Assembly: GCF_021272385.1 (NCBI RefSeq)
Contig: NZ_JAJSDZ010000005.1
Span: 682,001-746,000, forward strand
Length of the DNA: 64,000 nt
Direction: 5' to 3'
DNA from: Vibrio salinus
Lineage (GTDB): Bacteria > Pseudomonadota > Gammaproteobacteria > Enterobacterales > Vibrionaceae
Below the pieces are notes generated by a model. It saw nothing but the letters and a program-made list of their open reading frames with translations. It was not told where the DNA came from and made no database searches. How positions within the stretch are numbered: the stretch's first letter is position 1; each line of letters begins with the position of its first letter. Shown piece by piece: positions 1 through 10,649 of the stretch. Both the position numbers and the translations under genes were made by a program.

Positions 1-320
1 TCAATGGTACTATCGGAAAAATTTTCGAAACTAACCACGCATTTTCTATCGAATCCGATGATGGCGTTGAGTTGTTTGTACACTTTGGTATCGACACAGT
101 TGAGCTAAAAGGCGAAGGATTTACACGTATCGCTGAAGAAGGTCAAACCGTAAAAGCAGGTGACACCATCATTGAATTTGATCTTGCTTTCCTACAAGAA
201 AAAGCAAAATCAACTCTGACTCCTGTTGTTATTTCAAACATGGATGAAATCAAAGAGCTAAACAAATTATCAGGCTCTGTTGTTGTTGGTGAAACCCCCG
301 TTCTTCGTGTAACTAAGTAA
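1..320 (+). CDS. crr: PTS glucose-specific EIIA component, 3' end only
   Basis: The reading frame is already open at base 3 and runs to a TAA at 318-320, so about 105 C-terminal residues are present and the start lies outside the window. The stretch [14 protein letters not shown] carries the EIIA-Glc phospho-histidine (HFGIDTV), and the rest has the usual C-terminal pattern ending in PVLRVTK. EIIA-Glc takes phosphate from HPr and passes it to sugar-specific EIIBC proteins. In enterobacteria and vibrios it also controls adenylate cyclase and non-PTS permeases. It normally follows ptsH-ptsI. EIIA-Glc usually phosphorylates TreB-type EIIBC proteins, so it is a plausible partner of treB further along this window. 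Confidence 0.93.
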   Translation, partial: NGTIGKIFETNHAFSIESDDGVELFVHFGIDTVELKGEGFTRIAEEGQTVKAGDTIIEFDLAFLQEKAKSTLTPVVISNMDEIKELNKLSGSVVVGETPVLRVTK

Positions 321-351
321 TCCCTATTATTTAGTAAGACGTTCAGACTAA

Positions 352-377
352 AGGCGCATACCGTGCGCCTTTTTGTC
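352..377 (+). terminator. Rho-independent terminator after crr
   Basis: A 7-bp perfect stem, AGGCGCA (352-358) with TGCGCCT (364-370), has a 5-nt loop and is followed by a short T tract. It lies 31 bases after the crr stop and just before the convergent ubiF stop, so it ends the presumed pts operon. Confidence 0.8.
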
Positions 378-386
378 GTTGTCTTC

Positions 387-1544
387 TCACTTCAGACCAA
401 TCGCGTATTTAAGCACTTCTTTTTTGATAGGCCCTGACCTGTCAGCAAATTTCAGCAATGCATTTCTTGCCAGCTTTACCGGGCCCAGTTCATTACTGAA
501 TGTCTTATAGAAGAAGTCCATTCCCGACTGCATCGCAAGGTTATCCACAACCCGATGACGATAATATTTTTTCAACCCTTCTTCGGTAATACCCGACGCT
601 TTGTTTATTTTCTGTAATAACGATTTCACGTCTTTAAAGCCCAGATTAACGCCCTGACCGGCGAGCGGGTTGATGGTATGAGCCGCATCACCGACAATCA
701 CCGCTCTCCCTTTACTGTAGTGTTGTGCATGACGTCTGACTAAAGGAAAACCTCCTTTGTTTAACACGGTAAATTCCCCTAATTCGTCCGGAAAAGCCAC
801 TTTGATCGCCTCTTCAAGATGCGAATTGTCCATCATCATCAACTGTTTGATACGTTGAGGAGCATCATACCAGACCAGAGAAGCCTGACTGCCCACAAAC
901 GGCAAAAATGAACGGGGCCCGGAAGGATAAAACCTCTGCCAGGTTATATCCTGCTGCTCCCGATGTGTATCGATATTGATAAGCATACAATGCTGGCGAT
1001 AATCCCAGGCGGTAACCCCAATCCCGGCTAACTGACGAACTTTCGAATCTGCCCCATCCGCACCGATAATCCACTGAGCCGTTATTTTCTCACCGGACCC
1101 CAGAATTAATTCGACACTGTCATCACGCTGACGGAAAGATTGAAGCATATCCGGGCAATAAAACGTCACGGACGGCTCGTTGATTAACGACTGCCATAGT
1201 GCCAGCTGAAGCACCCGGTTTTCCACCATAAAACCCAATTGTTCGAGCCCGAGATGGTCAGCACTGAAACGGGTACGACACTCAGGGTCTTCCCAGGTTT
1301 CCAAACGCCGGTAAGGGCAGGCCCTCATCGAAACCACGGCTTCCCAGCACCCCAGCTCTGTTAACAATTCAACACTGGCCATTGAGACAGCAGAAATCCT
1401 TAAATCCGCCGACTGACTCTTTTCGAACGGAACCGGCTGATTATTTTCAACAAGCGCCACCGCCATTCCCTGCTTCGCAAGTCCTAACGCAAGGGCCGCA
1501 CCAACCATCCCTCCACCGATAATTACAACCTGGTGATTATTCAT
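387..1544 (-). CDS. ubiF: UbiF-type FAD-dependent ubiquinone biosynthesis hydroxylase
   Basis: The protein has 385 residues, close to E. coli UbiF (about 391). A Rossmann FAD-binding motif GGGMVG sits at residues 10-15. The second FAD motif, VGDAAHTINPLAGQG, sits near residue 285, as in the UbiH/UbiF/VisC flavin hydroxylases. The family hydroxylates the quinol ring of demethoxyubiquinol during aerobic ubiquinone synthesis. The gene is divergent from miaB, an order common in vibrios and the reason for choosing UbiF over the paralogues UbiH and UbiI. Assignment within this family by sequence alone is not certain. Confidence 0.82.
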   Translation of the reverse strand: MNNHQVVIIGGGMVGAALALGLAKQGMAVALVENNQPVPFEKSQSADLRISAVSMASVELLTELGCWEAVVSMRACPYRRLETWEDPECRTRFSADHLGLEQLGFMVENRVLQLALWQSLINEPSVTFYCPDMLQSFRQRDDSVELILGSGEKITAQWIIGADGADSKVRQLAGIGVTAWDYRQHCMLINIDTHREQQDITWQRFYPSGPRSFLPFVGSQASLVWYDAPQRIKQLMMMDNSHLEEAIKVAFPDELGEFTVLNKGGFPLVRRHAQHYSKGRAVIVGDAAHTINPLAGQGVNLGFKDVKSLLQKINKASGITEEGLKKYYRHRVVDNLAMQSGMDFFYKTFSNELGPVKLARNALLKFADRSGPIKKEVLKYAIGLK

Positions 1545-1781
1545 TTTTTACTACCGCTCAATGAGTTATAAAAACATATCAATGACATCTATTGTATCAG
1601 GTCAGAATTGTGAATTAAATTTTCTTATAAACCATGAAAAATAAAGGGTTAGATGAAATTCATCCTTTCCTGTACCGGATTGCAGTGATCGACTAGTCAG
1701 CCGAGTTTTAAAGCAGTACAATACGCCGCTTATGAGCGAACGGCTCTTATTTTTATTACTAACGAAACGAGCGAAAGAGAG

Positions 1782-3206
1782 ATGAGTAAGAAACTGCTAA
1801 TAAAAACCTGGGGCTGCCAGATGAATGAATACGATTCATCAAAAATAGTCGACCTGCTGAGTGCAGAAAATGACTATGAACTGACAGAAAATCCAGATGA
1901 AGCAGATGTCCTATTACTTAACACCTGTTCTATTCGTGAAAAAGCTCAGGAAAAAGTGTTCCACCAATTAGGTCGCTGGAAAACACTAAAAGATACCCGG
2001 CCTGGTGTTATCATTGGTGTGGGCGGTTGTGTGGCTTCTCAGGAAGGCGAGCATATCCGGGATCGGGCACCGTTTGTCGATGTCATCTGGGGCCCCCAGA
2101 CCCTGCATCGTATGCCTGAGATGATTCAACAATCTCAGACAACCGATAGCCCGGTGATGGATATCTCATTCCCTGAAATTGAAAAGTTTGATAATTTGCC
2201 GGAACCCAGAGCGGAAGGCCCGACAGCATTCGTTTCAATTATGGAAGGCTGCTCGAAATACTGTACCTACTGCGTGGTACCGTATACCCGAGGGGAAGAA
2301 GTCAGCCGACCTCTGGATGATGTATTGTATGAAATTGCACAGCTGGCCGAACAGGGAGTCCGGGAAGTTAACCTGCTTGGGCAGAACGTCAACGCCTATC
2401 GCGGGCCAACATTTGATGGCGATATTTGCTCGTTTGCTGAACTGCTTAGACTTGTCGCTTCCATTGACGGTATTGATCGTATTCGTTTTACGACCAGTCA
2501 CCCGATGGAATTTACCGATGATATTATTGCCGTTTATGAAGACACACCGGAATTGGTCAGTTTTCTTCATCTTCCGGTTCAGAGTGGTTCCGATCGGATT
2601 CTGACCATGATGAAACGCCCGCAAACGGCCATTGAATATAAGTCCATCATCCGCAAACTGCGTAAGGCCCGTTCCGATATCCAAATCAGTTCTGATTTTA
2701 TCGTGGGCTTTCCGGGAGAAACCGACAAAGATTTTCAGGATACGATGAAATTAATCAAAGATGTCAACTTCGATATGAGCTTCAGCTTCATTTTCTCCCC
2801 CCGCCCGGGAACACCGGCAGCGGACTATCCCTGTGATCTAAGTGAACAGGTTAAAAAAGAACGCTTATACGAACTTCAGCAAACCATCAATAACCAGGCC
2901 ATGCGGTATTCAAGACTCATGCTTGGAACAGAACAACGGATACTGGTTGAAGGGACATCAAAGAAAAATGTGATGGAGCTTCGGGGACGAACCGAAAACA
3001 ACCGAATCGTAAACTTTGAAGGCGTACCGGAACTGATCGGTCAGTTTGTTGATGTTAAAATTGTAGATGTATTTCCAAATTCTCTTCGTGGTGAACTAGT
3101 AAGAACCGAAAAAGATATGAATCTTCGTGTTGTGGTGTCACCATCTGAAATGATGCAGAAAACAAAACGTGAAGATGAACTGGGAGTCGCTACTTTTACT
3201 CCCTAA
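1782..3206 (+). CDS. miaB: tRNA-2-methylthio-N6-dimethylallyladenosine synthase MiaB
   Basis: A radical-SAM methylthiotransferase of 474 residues that converts i6A37 to ms2i6A37 in tRNAs reading U-starting codons. All six expected cysteines are present: C12, C49 and C83 for the auxiliary cluster, and C157, C161 and C164 (GCSKYCTYC) for the SAM cluster. The spacing equals that of E. coli MiaB. A TRAM-like RNA-binding domain follows from about residue 375. The ATG is preceded by a purine-rich GAAAGAGAG. It heads the miaB-ybeZ-ybeY-corC-lnt run on this strand. The three tRNA-Tyr genes at 27.6-27.9 kb have A-rich anticodon loops that read UAU/UAC codons and are likely substrates. Confidence 0.97.
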   Translation: MSKKLLIKTWGCQMNEYDSSKIVDLLSAENDYELTENPDEADVLLLNTCSIREKAQEKVFHQLGRWKTLKDTRPGVIIGVGGCVASQEGEHIRDRAPFVDVIWGPQTLHRMPEMIQQSQTTDSPVMDISFPEIEKFDNLPEPRAEGPTAFVSIMEGCSKYCTYCVVPYTRGEEVSRPLDDVLYEIAQLAEQGVREVNLLGQNVNAYRGPTFDGDICSFAELLRLVASIDGIDRIRFTTSHPMEFTDDIIAVYEDTPELVSFLHLPVQSGSDRILTMMKRPQTAIEYKSIIRKLRKARSDIQISSDFIVGFPGETDKDFQDTMKLIKDVNFDMSFSFIFSPRPGTPAADYPCDLSEQVKKERLYELQQTINNQAMRYSRLMLGTEQRILVEGTSKKNVMELRGRTENNRIVNFEGVPELIGQFVDVKIVDVFPNSLRGELVRTEKDMNLRVVVSPSEMMQKTKREDELGVATFTP

Positions 3207-3276
3207 TCTGCTATACATTGTCATTGGAAGTCCGGTCGTAATCGGACTTTCTGAATGACAAAACAGAGAGGCTAAT

Positions 3277-4380
3277 TTGAGCAATAAAATCATTACTCTA
3301 GAAGTAACTTTGGAACCATCAGACAACCGTCGTCTTTCCAGCTTGTGTGGTCCCTTCGATGATAATATTAAACAACTTGAACGCCGTCTGGGCGTGGAAA
3401 TCAATCACCGCAGTGATTATTTTACTGTTTTAGGGAAACCTCACACAGCCAGCGCGGCTGTTGATATTCTGAAAACCCTTTATGTGAACACTGCCCCGGT
3501 ACGCGGCAATACCCCTGACATTGAACCGGAACAGATTCACCTGGCGATCAAAGAATGTGGTGTATTAGAACAAAATACAGAATCTTCGATTGGCCATGGT
3601 AAGGAAGTCTTCGTAAAAACAAAAAAAGGCATCATTAAGCCAAGAACACCAAATCAGGCGCAATATCTGGTGCATATGGTCACTCATGATATTACGTTTG
3701 GCATTGGTCCGGCCGGTACAGGTAAAACCTATTTAGCAGTTGCAGCTGCTGTGGATGCCTTAGAACGTCAGGAGATTCGTCGCATTCTCTTAACGCGCCC
3801 CGCCGTTGAAGCCGGTGAAAAACTAGGGTTCTTACCCGGCGATCTCAGTCAGAAAGTCGACCCTTACTTAAGACCTCTTTATGATGCACTTTTCGAAATG
3901 CTGGGTTTTGAACGGGTTGAAAAACTGATTGAGCGAAACGTTATCGAAGTAGCGCCTCTGGCCTATATGAGAGGCCGTACCCTGAATGATGCTTTTATTA
4001 TTCTTGATGAAAGTCAGAACACGACCGTAGAACAAATGAAAATGTTCCTGACCCGTATCGGATTTAATTCACGGGCAGTCATTACCGGCGATGTCACCCA
4101 GATAGACTTACCTCGTGGTGCAAAATCCGGTTTACGCCACGCGATTGAAGTCCTAAGTGATGTTGACGAAATCAGTTTCAATTTCTTTCAGGCTGATGAC
4201 GTAGTGCGTCATCCGGTTGTGGCAAGTATTATTAATGCCTATGAAAGATGGGAACGTCAGGATCAGATAGAACGCAAAGCCTATGAGCAGCGCCGGCGGG
4301 AAGAAAGAGAGGCCAAACTCCTTGAAATCCAAAAATCTGAACTTACTTCAACCCATAACAAAGAGCCTGATCAATCATGA
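3277..4380 (+). CDS. ybeZ: PhoH-like ATPase YbeZ
   Basis: A PhoH-family P-loop protein of 367 residues. Walker A is GPAGTGKT (about 144-151), and a Walker B-like ILDESQN follows near residue 245. The start is TTG at 3277, preceded by the purine-rich ACAGAGAGGC and matching the family N-terminus. No upstream ATG fits. The C-terminus is a charged tail rich in Arg and Glu. The family is thought to act with YbeY in ribosome and RNA quality control, possibly as an RNA helicase, but the activity is not settled. Its last codons overlap the ybeY start by 4 bases (ATGA), which implies coupled translation. Confidence 0.93.
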   Translation: MSNKIITLEVTLEPSDNRRLSSLCGPFDDNIKQLERRLGVEINHRSDYFTVLGKPHTASAAVDILKTLYVNTAPVRGNTPDIEPEQIHLAIKECGVLEQNTESSIGHGKEVFVKTKKGIIKPRTPNQAQYLVHMVTHDITFGIGPAGTGKTYLAVAAAVDALERQEIRRILLTRPAVEAGEKLGFLPGDLSQKVDPYLRPLYDALFEMLGFERVEKLIERNVIEVAPLAYMRGRTLNDAFIILDESQNTTVEQMKMFLTRIGFNSRAVITGDVTQIDLPRGAKSGLRHAIEVLSDVDEISFNFFQADDVVRHPVVASIINAYERWERQDQIERKAYEQRRREEREAKLLEIQKSELTSTHNKEPDQS

Positions 4381-4841
4381 GTATTGAACTGGATTTACAA
4401 ATCGCATCGGAATCAGAAGATGATTTACCTTCCTTAGAACTCTTTCAGTCCTGGCTAACTTCCGCCATATCTCCTTTTCAAGAAAATGCAGAAGTAACCG
4501 TCAGAATTGTTGATGAAAAAGAAAGCCATCAGCTAAACTTTCAATATCGGGGAAAAGATAAACCAACAAATGTATTATCTTTCCCGTTCGATGCGCCACC
4601 AGAAATAGAAATTAACCTGCTTGGTGATCTGGTCATATGCAAACAGGTGGTTGAAAAAGAAGCCCGGGAACAAAATACAACTTTATTTGCACATTGGGCG
4701 CATATGGTTGTACACGGTAGTCTTCATCTGTTAGGTTATGATCATATTGAAGACAATGAAGCGGAAGAGATGGAGTCTCTTGAAGCTGAAATACTAATAA
4801 AAATGGGATTTGAAGACCCGTATTTAATAGAAAAACTGTAG
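4377..4841 (+). CDS. ybeY: Endoribonuclease YbeY (rRNA maturation factor)
   Basis: 154 residues with the UPF0054 metal motif [11 protein letters not shown]. The three zinc-binding histidines are H113, H117 and H123, one residue off the E. coli positions. YbeY is a single-strand-specific metallo-endoribonuclease needed for 16S rRNA 3' maturation and late-stage 70S quality control. It starts inside the end of ybeZ and is followed, after an 84-base gap, by corC, matching the conserved ybeZ-ybeY-corC-lnt cluster. Confidence 0.95.
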   Translation: MSIELDLQIASESEDDLPSLELFQSWLTSAISPFQENAEVTVRIVDEKESHQLNFQYRGKDKPTNVLSFPFDAPPEIEINLLGDLVICKQVVEKEAREQNTTLFAHWAHMVVHGSLHLLGYDHIEDNEAEEMESLEAEILIKMGFEDPYLIEKL

Positions 4842-4925
4842 TTCGTTGAACAGATCACACAAATGATTATCCGATCTACAATGTGAGCTATCACACGTTT
4901 GATAGCGTTATCCAACAGAGTAAAA

Positions 4926-5801
4926 ATGAACGAAGATAATTCGCAAAATTCAGATGGTCCGAGTCGAAAGACTTTACTTGAACGTATTGGTCAGCTTTTT
5001 CAGGGTGACCCTAAAGATAGACAAGAGCTGGTTGAAGTCATTCGGGATTCCGAAGAAAATGACCTTATTGACCATGACACAAAAGACATGCTCGAAGGTG
5101 TCATGCAAATATCTGATATGCGGGTAAGAGATATTATGATCCCCCGCTCTCAGATGGTAACTATCGATAGAAACGACGATTTGGATTCACTAATTGCGTT
5201 AATTACTGATGCCCAACATTCCCGCTACCCCATTATCAGTGAAGATAAAGACCATGTTGAAGGCATCCTTCTGGCCAAAGACCTTCTCAAATACCTTGGC
5301 TCGGAAAGCACCCCTTTTAATATTGAAGAAGTGATTCGTACTGCCGTTGTTGTTCCGGAAAGTAAACGGGTAGACCGGTTACTGAAAGAGTTTCGTGAAG
5401 AACGCTACCATATGGCTATTGTTGTCGATGAGTTCGGTGGTGTTTCAGGCTTGGTCACTATCGAAGATATTCTTGAGGAAATCGTTGGTGATATAGAGGA
5501 TGAAACGGACGATCAGGAAGAAAATGAAATTCGACAGCTAAGTAAACATACCTTTTCAGTCAACGCATTAACAGAAATTGATCACTTTAACGAAACATTT
5601 GGGACTGAATTCTCAGATGATGAAGTGGATACGATTGGCGGTATCGTCATGACGGCGTTTGGTCATCTGCCCAGCCGGGGAGAAGTCGTTCATATCAACG
5701 AATACCAGTTTAAGGTTTCCAGCGCGGATAACCGACGTATTATCCAGCTTCAGGTTACCACTCCTGATACAGAAAATGTGACAGAAATACCAACGAACTG
5801 A
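4926..5801 (+). CDS. corC: CorC/YbeX CBS-domain protein
   Basis: From the ATG at 4926 the product has 291 residues, the same size as E. coli CorC (292). A TTG 27 bases upstream would only add nine non-conserved residues, so it was not chosen. Two CBS domains span about residues 65-190 (MRVRDIMIPRSQM and the repeat ending VVDEFGGVSGLVTIEDILEE), followed by a CorC/HlyC transporter-associated domain. It is linked to magnesium/cobalt efflux and, more recently, to ribosome and RNA metabolism together with YbeY. There is no membrane segment, so it is expected to be cytosolic. Confidence 0.92.
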   Translation: MNEDNSQNSDGPSRKTLLERIGQLFQGDPKDRQELVEVIRDSEENDLIDHDTKDMLEGVMQISDMRVRDIMIPRSQMVTIDRNDDLDSLIALITDAQHSRYPIISEDKDHVEGILLAKDLLKYLGSESTPFNIEEVIRTAVVVPESKRVDRLLKEFREERYHMAIVVDEFGGVSGLVTIEDILEEIVGDIEDETDDQEENEIRQLSKHTFSVNALTEIDHFNETFGTEFSDDEVDTIGGIVMTAFGHLPSRGEVVHINEYQFKVSSADNRRIIQLQVTTPDTENVTEIPTN

Positions 5802-5839
5802 TATAGTTCTGCATAATCATAATACTTCTTCAGTTTGGT

Positions 5840-7372
5840 ATGCATAAAATTCAAATAATGATACGGCCGTTTCTGGCCGTTATTTTTGGTGCCATTGCCC
5901 CTTTGGCCTTTGCCCCCTATTCCTACTGGCCTATCATCTTTTTATCTGTAACAGGATTACTAATTCTTCTCAGGGATCGCCCCCCTAAAAATGCCGCCTG
6001 GCTTTGCTTTTTGTGGGGTGTCGCTTATTTTGGTGTCGGCATTTCATGGGTTCATGTCAGCATTGATACGTTTGGGGGAGTACCGAGAATCGTCAGTTTT
6101 GCGTTGATGCTTCTTCTTTCCTGTTATCTCGCCATTTACCCGGCATTATTTGGCTGGGTATTAAACCGCTGGTTCAGCCAAAATACGACTTTCAGGCTGT
6201 TACTTATTGCACCGGTACTCTGGCTGTGTAATGAATGGTTACGAGGATGGGTTTTTACCGGTTTCCCATGGCTATGGATTGGCTACAGCCAAGTCGACAC
6301 GCCATTCGCCCAATATGCCCCGATTGGAGGTGTAGAAGCCATTAGCTTTATCATTATTATCTGTTCAGGTGCTGTCGCTAACTCAATATTGAAAAAACAA
6401 CTCCGGTGGCTGATCTTTCCGGTTTTATTCTGGAGCCTTGGAAGTCTTCTGAATGCCCAAAGCTGGGTAACACCGGATAATACGACCAAAACCTCTTTTG
6501 CCCTGATTCAGGGAAACATTGATCAGGCAAAAAAATGGTTACCGGGCGAACGCTGGCCGACCATCATTAAGTACACCGATTTAACTCAGGAAAACTGGGA
6601 TGCCAACATTATCATTTGGCCTGAGGCTGCTGTACCGGCCTTTGAATATGAGTTACCGGGGTTTCTTACCAGTTTAGATCATGCAGCCCGACAAAAGCAC
6701 AGCTCGATTGTTACCGGAATATTAAACCAGAGTGAAACGGGCAAGTTCTACAATAGTATTTTGACGATGGGTGCAGGGCAAAAAGCCCCTTACTCTCTCA
6801 ACCTGAAAGACCGCTATCATAAGCATCACCTGCTTCCATTTGGCGAATTTGTTCCCTTTGAGACGTTGCTGAGACCGCTGGCCCCCCTTTTTAACCTGCC
6901 AATGTCGTCATTTACAGCAGGCAGTTACATTCAGCCCAACCTATCGGTGAACGGAAGACATTTCGTATCAGCCCTCTGCTATGAAATCGCCTTTGGCGAG
7001 CAAGTCAGAGAAAATGTCACCAATGAGACTGATTTTATTTTAACATTATCTAACGATGCCTGGTTCGGCCACTCCATAGGGCCTTTTCAACATATGGAAA
7101 TTGCCAGAATGAGGGCACTTGAACTTGGGAAACCATTAATCCGGGTGACCAACAACGGAATTACCGCTATTACAAACGCTAAAGGACAAGTAATAAAACA
7201 ACTACCACAGTTTAAAACCGCAGTGCTCCGGGCCACAATAGAATCAACAAAAGGCAAAACGCCTTATTACCGATTCGGTTCATGGCCATTATATGGTTTA
7301 TCCGCACTCATTTTACTGTCAGCCTGCCTTATCAGCAGAAAAAACAGTAAACGCTCCGATAAATGGCTTTAG
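5840..7372 (+). CDS. lnt: Apolipoprotein N-acyltransferase
   Basis: 510 residues, nearly equal to E. coli Lnt (512). The N-terminal third is a run of hydrophobic membrane helices, followed by a periplasmic carbon-nitrogen hydrolase domain. Catalytic-triad segments are visible: Glu in WPEAAVPAFE, Lys in DRYHKHHLLPFGEF and Cys in SALCYEIAFGE. A last membrane helix lies near the C-terminus. Lnt adds the third acyl chain to lipoproteins in the inner membrane, which LptE, RlpA and the small lipoprotein at 20.5 kb would require. Its last 4 bases overlap the convergent DUF1451 gene. Confidence 0.96.
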   Translation: MHKIQIMIRPFLAVIFGAIAPLAFAPYSYWPIIFLSVTGLLILLRDRPPKNAAWLCFLWGVAYFGVGISWVHVSIDTFGGVPRIVSFALMLLLSCYLAIYPALFGWVLNRWFSQNTTFRLLLIAPVLWLCNEWLRGWVFTGFPWLWIGYSQVDTPFAQYAPIGGVEAISFIIIICSGAVANSILKKQLRWLIFPVLFWSLGSLLNAQSWVTPDNTTKTSFALIQGNIDQAKKWLPGERWPTIIKYTDLTQENWDANIIIWPEAAVPAFEYELPGFLTSLDHAARQKHSSIVTGILNQSETGKFYNSILTMGAGQKAPYSLNLKDRYHKHHLLPFGEFVPFETLLRPLAPLFNLPMSSFTAGSYIQPNLSVNGRHFVSALCYEIAFGEQVRENVTNETDFILTLSNDAWFGHSIGPFQHMEIARMRALELGKPLIRVTNNGITAITNAKGQVIKQLPQFKTAVLRATIESTKGKTPYYRFGSWPLYGLSALILLSACLISRKNSKRSDKWL

Positions 7373-7839
7373 TGCTTAACACCAATGCGGCTAAACGTTT
7401 TATGGCCGCATTGGGTGCAGGCAATCACTTCGCAAGGATGGTTATATTCCTCTTTGTGACCACATTTATCACAGATTAACGTACCGAAACTAATCAGGTC
7501 GCCTTTCTGGTATACTCCCCGCTTTTCCAGTTCACTGAACATTTCATTCCATTCGAGACAGGTCTTATCAGTGATGGATGCCAGCCCTTCCCAGATTGAA
7601 TTTTCAATCATCAGATAGAAAGAGCCACTTTTACTTTCTTCAAAACTCTCTGAAAATTCCTTTAAATCAGAGCGCAGATAGGCTGACATCAGCTCCAGCT
7701 CATCTTTAGTCATATCAGATGCGGCTTCAATGGCTTTTTCAGAGGTATCAATAATATTTTCAATCTCCTTTGGGCTTTGCTTTAACGTTTTGATCACTTC
7801 CGATAACAGTTTTTCGTATTGACTTTGACGTTTTGACAT
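7369..7839 (-). CDS. ybeL: DUF1451 (YbeL-like) zinc-ribbon protein
   Basis: 156 residues. The first two thirds are charged and helical, and the C-terminal part has two CxxC pairs (ICDKCGHKEE and ACTQCGHKTF) that form a zinc ribbon. This matches the YbeL/DUF1451 family, whose function is not established. It is convergent with lnt and divergent from leuS, so it stands alone as a transcription unit. The assignment is by family resemblance only. Confidence 0.85.
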   Translation of the reverse strand: MSKRQSQYEKLLSEVIKTLKQSPKEIENIIDTSEKAIEAASDMTKDELELMSAYLRSDLKEFSESFEESKSGSFYLMIENSIWEGLASITDKTCLEWNEMFSELEKRGVYQKGDLISFGTLICDKCGHKEEYNHPCEVIACTQCGHKTFSRIGVKH

Positions 7840-7961
7840 AACAGAGCTCCCACAATCTATATTGGCTATTGTTGTGCTGTCCCGCTTTAGGTATTCTATG
7901 CGGATCTACTAATATCTGTTCTAATTGAACTCACAAATTCCAAGATAACCGGATATCATCG

Positions 7962-10535
7962 ATGCAAGAACAATATAATCCAAAGGAAATTGAACAAAAA
8001 GTTCAGGAGTACTGGGAAAAAAATAAAATCTTCGAAGTCACTGAAGACCTGAATAAAGAAAAATTTTACTGTCTGTCTATGTTCCCATACCCAAGTGGCC
8101 GACTTCATATGGGACATGTTCGTAACTACACTATCGGTGATGTTATTTCCCGTTTCCAGCGCCTGCAGGGTAAAAATGTAATGCAACCGATTGGCTGGGA
8201 TGCATTCGGTCTTCCAGCTGAAAATGCCGCCGTAAAAAACAATACGGCACCCGCTCCCTGGACATATGAAAATATTGAATACATGAAAAACCAGCTGAAG
8301 CTGCTGGGCTTTGGTTACGACTGGTCTCGTGAGTTTGCGACCTGCCGCCCTGAATATTACCGTTGGGAACAGGGCTTCTTCACCAAATTGTATGAAAAAG
8401 GTTTAGTTTATAAGAAGACCTCTTCCGTAAACTGGTGTCCCAACGACCAGACCGTCTTAGCAAACGAGCAGGTTGAAGATGGATGTTGCTGGCGTTGCGA
8501 TACGCCAGTAGAACAAAAAGAAATCCCTCAGTGGTTCATCAAAATCACAGCCTACGCGCAAGAGCTGCTTGATGATCTGGATAATCTGGATGGCTGGCCG
8601 GAAATGGTTAAAACCATGCAACGGAACTGGATTGGCCGTTCGGAAGGGGTCGAACTAAAATTCAAAGTTGACGGTCAGGATGATCTGGAAGTTTATACCA
8701 CTCGTCCGGATACGTTAATGGGTGTCACTTATGTCGGTATTGCCGCCGGACACCCTCTTGCTACGATTGCAGGGAAAAATAATCCTGATGTGGCTAAATT
8801 CATTGATGAATGCAAAAATACCAAAGTGGCAGAAGCTGAACTAGCGACAATGGAGAAAAAAGGGATCAATACCGGTTTAACCGCCATTCATCCCTTAAAT
8901 GGTCGTGAAGTGCCAATTTATATCGCCAACTTTGTGTTAATGGATTACGGAACCGGCGCCGTAATGGCGGTACCGGCCCATGACCAACGTGACTATGAAT
9001 TTGCAACAAAATATGGTCTGGATATCATCCCGGTAATTAAACCCGCTGATGGCTCTGAGTTAGATATCAGCGAAGTAGCCTACACCGAAAAAGGCGTACT
9101 GTTTGATTCTGGTGAATTCGATGGCCTGAGCTTCCAAAAAGCGTTTGATGCCATTTCAGCCAAGCTGGAATCAGAAGGGAAAGGACAAAAAACCGTCAAC
9201 TTCCGTCTCCGCGACTGGGGCGTATCCCGCCAACGTTACTGGGGCGCACCGATTCCGATGGTGACAACAGAAGACGGTAACGTTCATCCGGTTCCGGTTG
9301 AAGAATTACCGGTTATTCTGCCTGAAGATGTTGTAATGGATGGAGTAACCAGCCCTATTAAAGCAGATAAAGAATGGGCGCAAACCACATTCAATGGCGA
9401 ACCGGCTATTCGTGAAACCGATACTTTCGACACCTTTATGGAATCTTCGTGGTATTACGCCCGGTACTGTTCACCTAATGCCGATGATATTCTGGATCCG
9501 GAAAAAGCCAATTACTGGTTACCTGCAGATCAATACGTTGGTGGTATTGAACATGCCTGTATGCATCTGTTGTACTCTCGCTTCTTCCACAAATTATTGC
9601 GTGATGCCGGTTATGTCACATCGGATGAGCCATTCAAACAGTTACTGTGCCAGGGAATGGTTTTAGCCGACGCTTTCTATTACCAGAACGAAAAAGGAAC
9701 CAAAGAGTGGGTTTCTCCTACACAGGTTACTATTGAACGTGACGGTAAAGGACACATCGTTTCAGCAGTCGATAATCAAGGCCGCAAGGTTGTGCACTCT
9801 GGCATGATCAAAATGTCTAAGTCGAAAAACAATGGTATCGACCCTCAGGAAATGGTGAATAAGTATGGCGCAGACACCGTCCGCTTATTTATGATGTTTG
9901 CATCCCCTGCAGATATGACTCTGGAATGGCAGGAATCCGGAGTAGAAGGCGCAAATCGTTTTCTGAAACGGGTCTGGAAACTGGTGCTTCAGCATAATTC
10001 TCAAGGTGAGGCTTCAACTGTCAATACAGAAATACTGAATACAGAACAAAAAAATCTGCGTCGTGATGTTCATAAAACCATTGCAAAAGTATCCGATGAT
10101 ATTGCACGTCGTCAGACATTCAATACAGCCATTGCTGCCATCATGGAACTGATGAATAAATTGTCGAAGGCGCCACAGGATGATGAGCAGGATCGTGCCA
10201 TCATGGATGAAGCTCTGAAGGCGATTGTTGTCATGTTGTATCCCATCACTCCGCACATTTGCTTTGAAATGGCAGAAGCGATGAGTATCAAAAATATCGA
10301 TCATACATCGTGGCCAACATTTGACGAAAAAGCATTAGTTGAAGATGAAAAACTGATTGTTCTTCAAGTCAATGGTAAGCTACGTGGAAAACTTACTGTT
10401 GCAGCAGACGCAACAAAAGAACAGGTTGAAACACTTGGTCTAGAGGACGAAAATGTGAAAAAATTCACAGATGGTCTCACCGTACGTAAAGTGATTTACG
10501 TTCCGGGCAAACTACTAAACATCGTTGCGAACTAG
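7962..10535 (+). CDS. leuS: Leucyl-tRNA synthetase
   Basis: 857 residues (E. coli 860). The class I HIGH motif appears as HMGH at residues 49-52 ([17 protein letters not shown]) and KMSKS at about 617-621 ([12 protein letters not shown]). The editing CP1 domain lies between them, with the T-rich [15 protein letters not shown] and the conserved Asp region [13 protein letters not shown]. The product charges tRNA-Leu in the cytosol. A long gap with two hairpins separates it from lptE, whereas the two genes are close together in E. coli. Confidence 0.98.
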   Translation: MQEQYNPKEIEQKVQEYWEKNKIFEVTEDLNKEKFYCLSMFPYPSGRLHMGHVRNYTIGDVISRFQRLQGKNVMQPIGWDAFGLPAENAAVKNNTAPAPWTYENIEYMKNQLKLLGFGYDWSREFATCRPEYYRWEQGFFTKLYEKGLVYKKTSSVNWCPNDQTVLANEQVEDGCCWRCDTPVEQKEIPQWFIKITAYAQELLDDLDNLDGWPEMVKTMQRNWIGRSEGVELKFKVDGQDDLEVYTTRPDTLMGVTYVGIAAGHPLATIAGKNNPDVAKFIDECKNTKVAEAELATMEKKGINTGLTAIHPLNGREVPIYIANFVLMDYGTGAVMAVPAHDQRDYEFATKYGLDIIPVIKPADGSELDISEVAYTEKGVLFDSGEFDGLSFQKAFDAISAKLESEGKGQKTVNFRLRDWGVSRQRYWGAPIPMVTTEDGNVHPVPVEELPVILPEDVVMDGVTSPIKADKEWAQTTFNGEPAIRETDTFDTFMESSWYYARYCSPNADDILDPEKANYWLPADQYVGGIEHACMHLLYSRFFHKLLRDAGYVTSDEPFKQLLCQGMVLADAFYYQNEKGTKEWVSPTQVTIERDGKGHIVSAVDNQGRKVVHSGMIKMSKSKNNGIDPQEMVNKYGADTVRLFMMFASPADMTLEWQESGVEGANRFLKRVWKLVLQHNSQGEASTVNTEILNTEQKNLRRDVHKTIAKVSDDIARRQTFNTAIAAIMELMNKLSKAPQDDEQDRAIMDEALKAIVVMLYPITPHICFEMAEAMSIKNIDHTSWPTFDEKALVEDEKLIVLQVNGKLRGKLTVAADATKEQVETLGLEDENVKKFTDGLTVRKVIYVPGKLLNIVAN

Positions 10536-10555
10536 TTCGTTTTTTGTCATAAAAA

Positions 10556-10623
10556 GTAAACAGGAGTTGATTCCTGTTTACTTATCTAAACTCATTTTCT
10601 TCCAAAAATGAATTTAGATAAGT
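10556..10623 (+). terminator. Two consecutive hairpins between leuS and lptE
   Basis: The first hairpin has perfect 10-base arms, GTAAACAGGA (10556-10565) and TCCTGTTTAC (10572-10581), with a 6-base loop. The second has 19-base arms at 10580-10598 and 10605-10623 with a single C/A mismatch. It is followed by TTTTAG rather than a clean T tract. The two stems share two bases (10580-10581). They could terminate or attenuate leuS transcripts, or protect an mRNA end at a processing site. The sequence alone does not decide which. Confidence 0.55.
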
Positions 10624-10649
10624 TTTAGTCATAACGAGATATAAACCGA

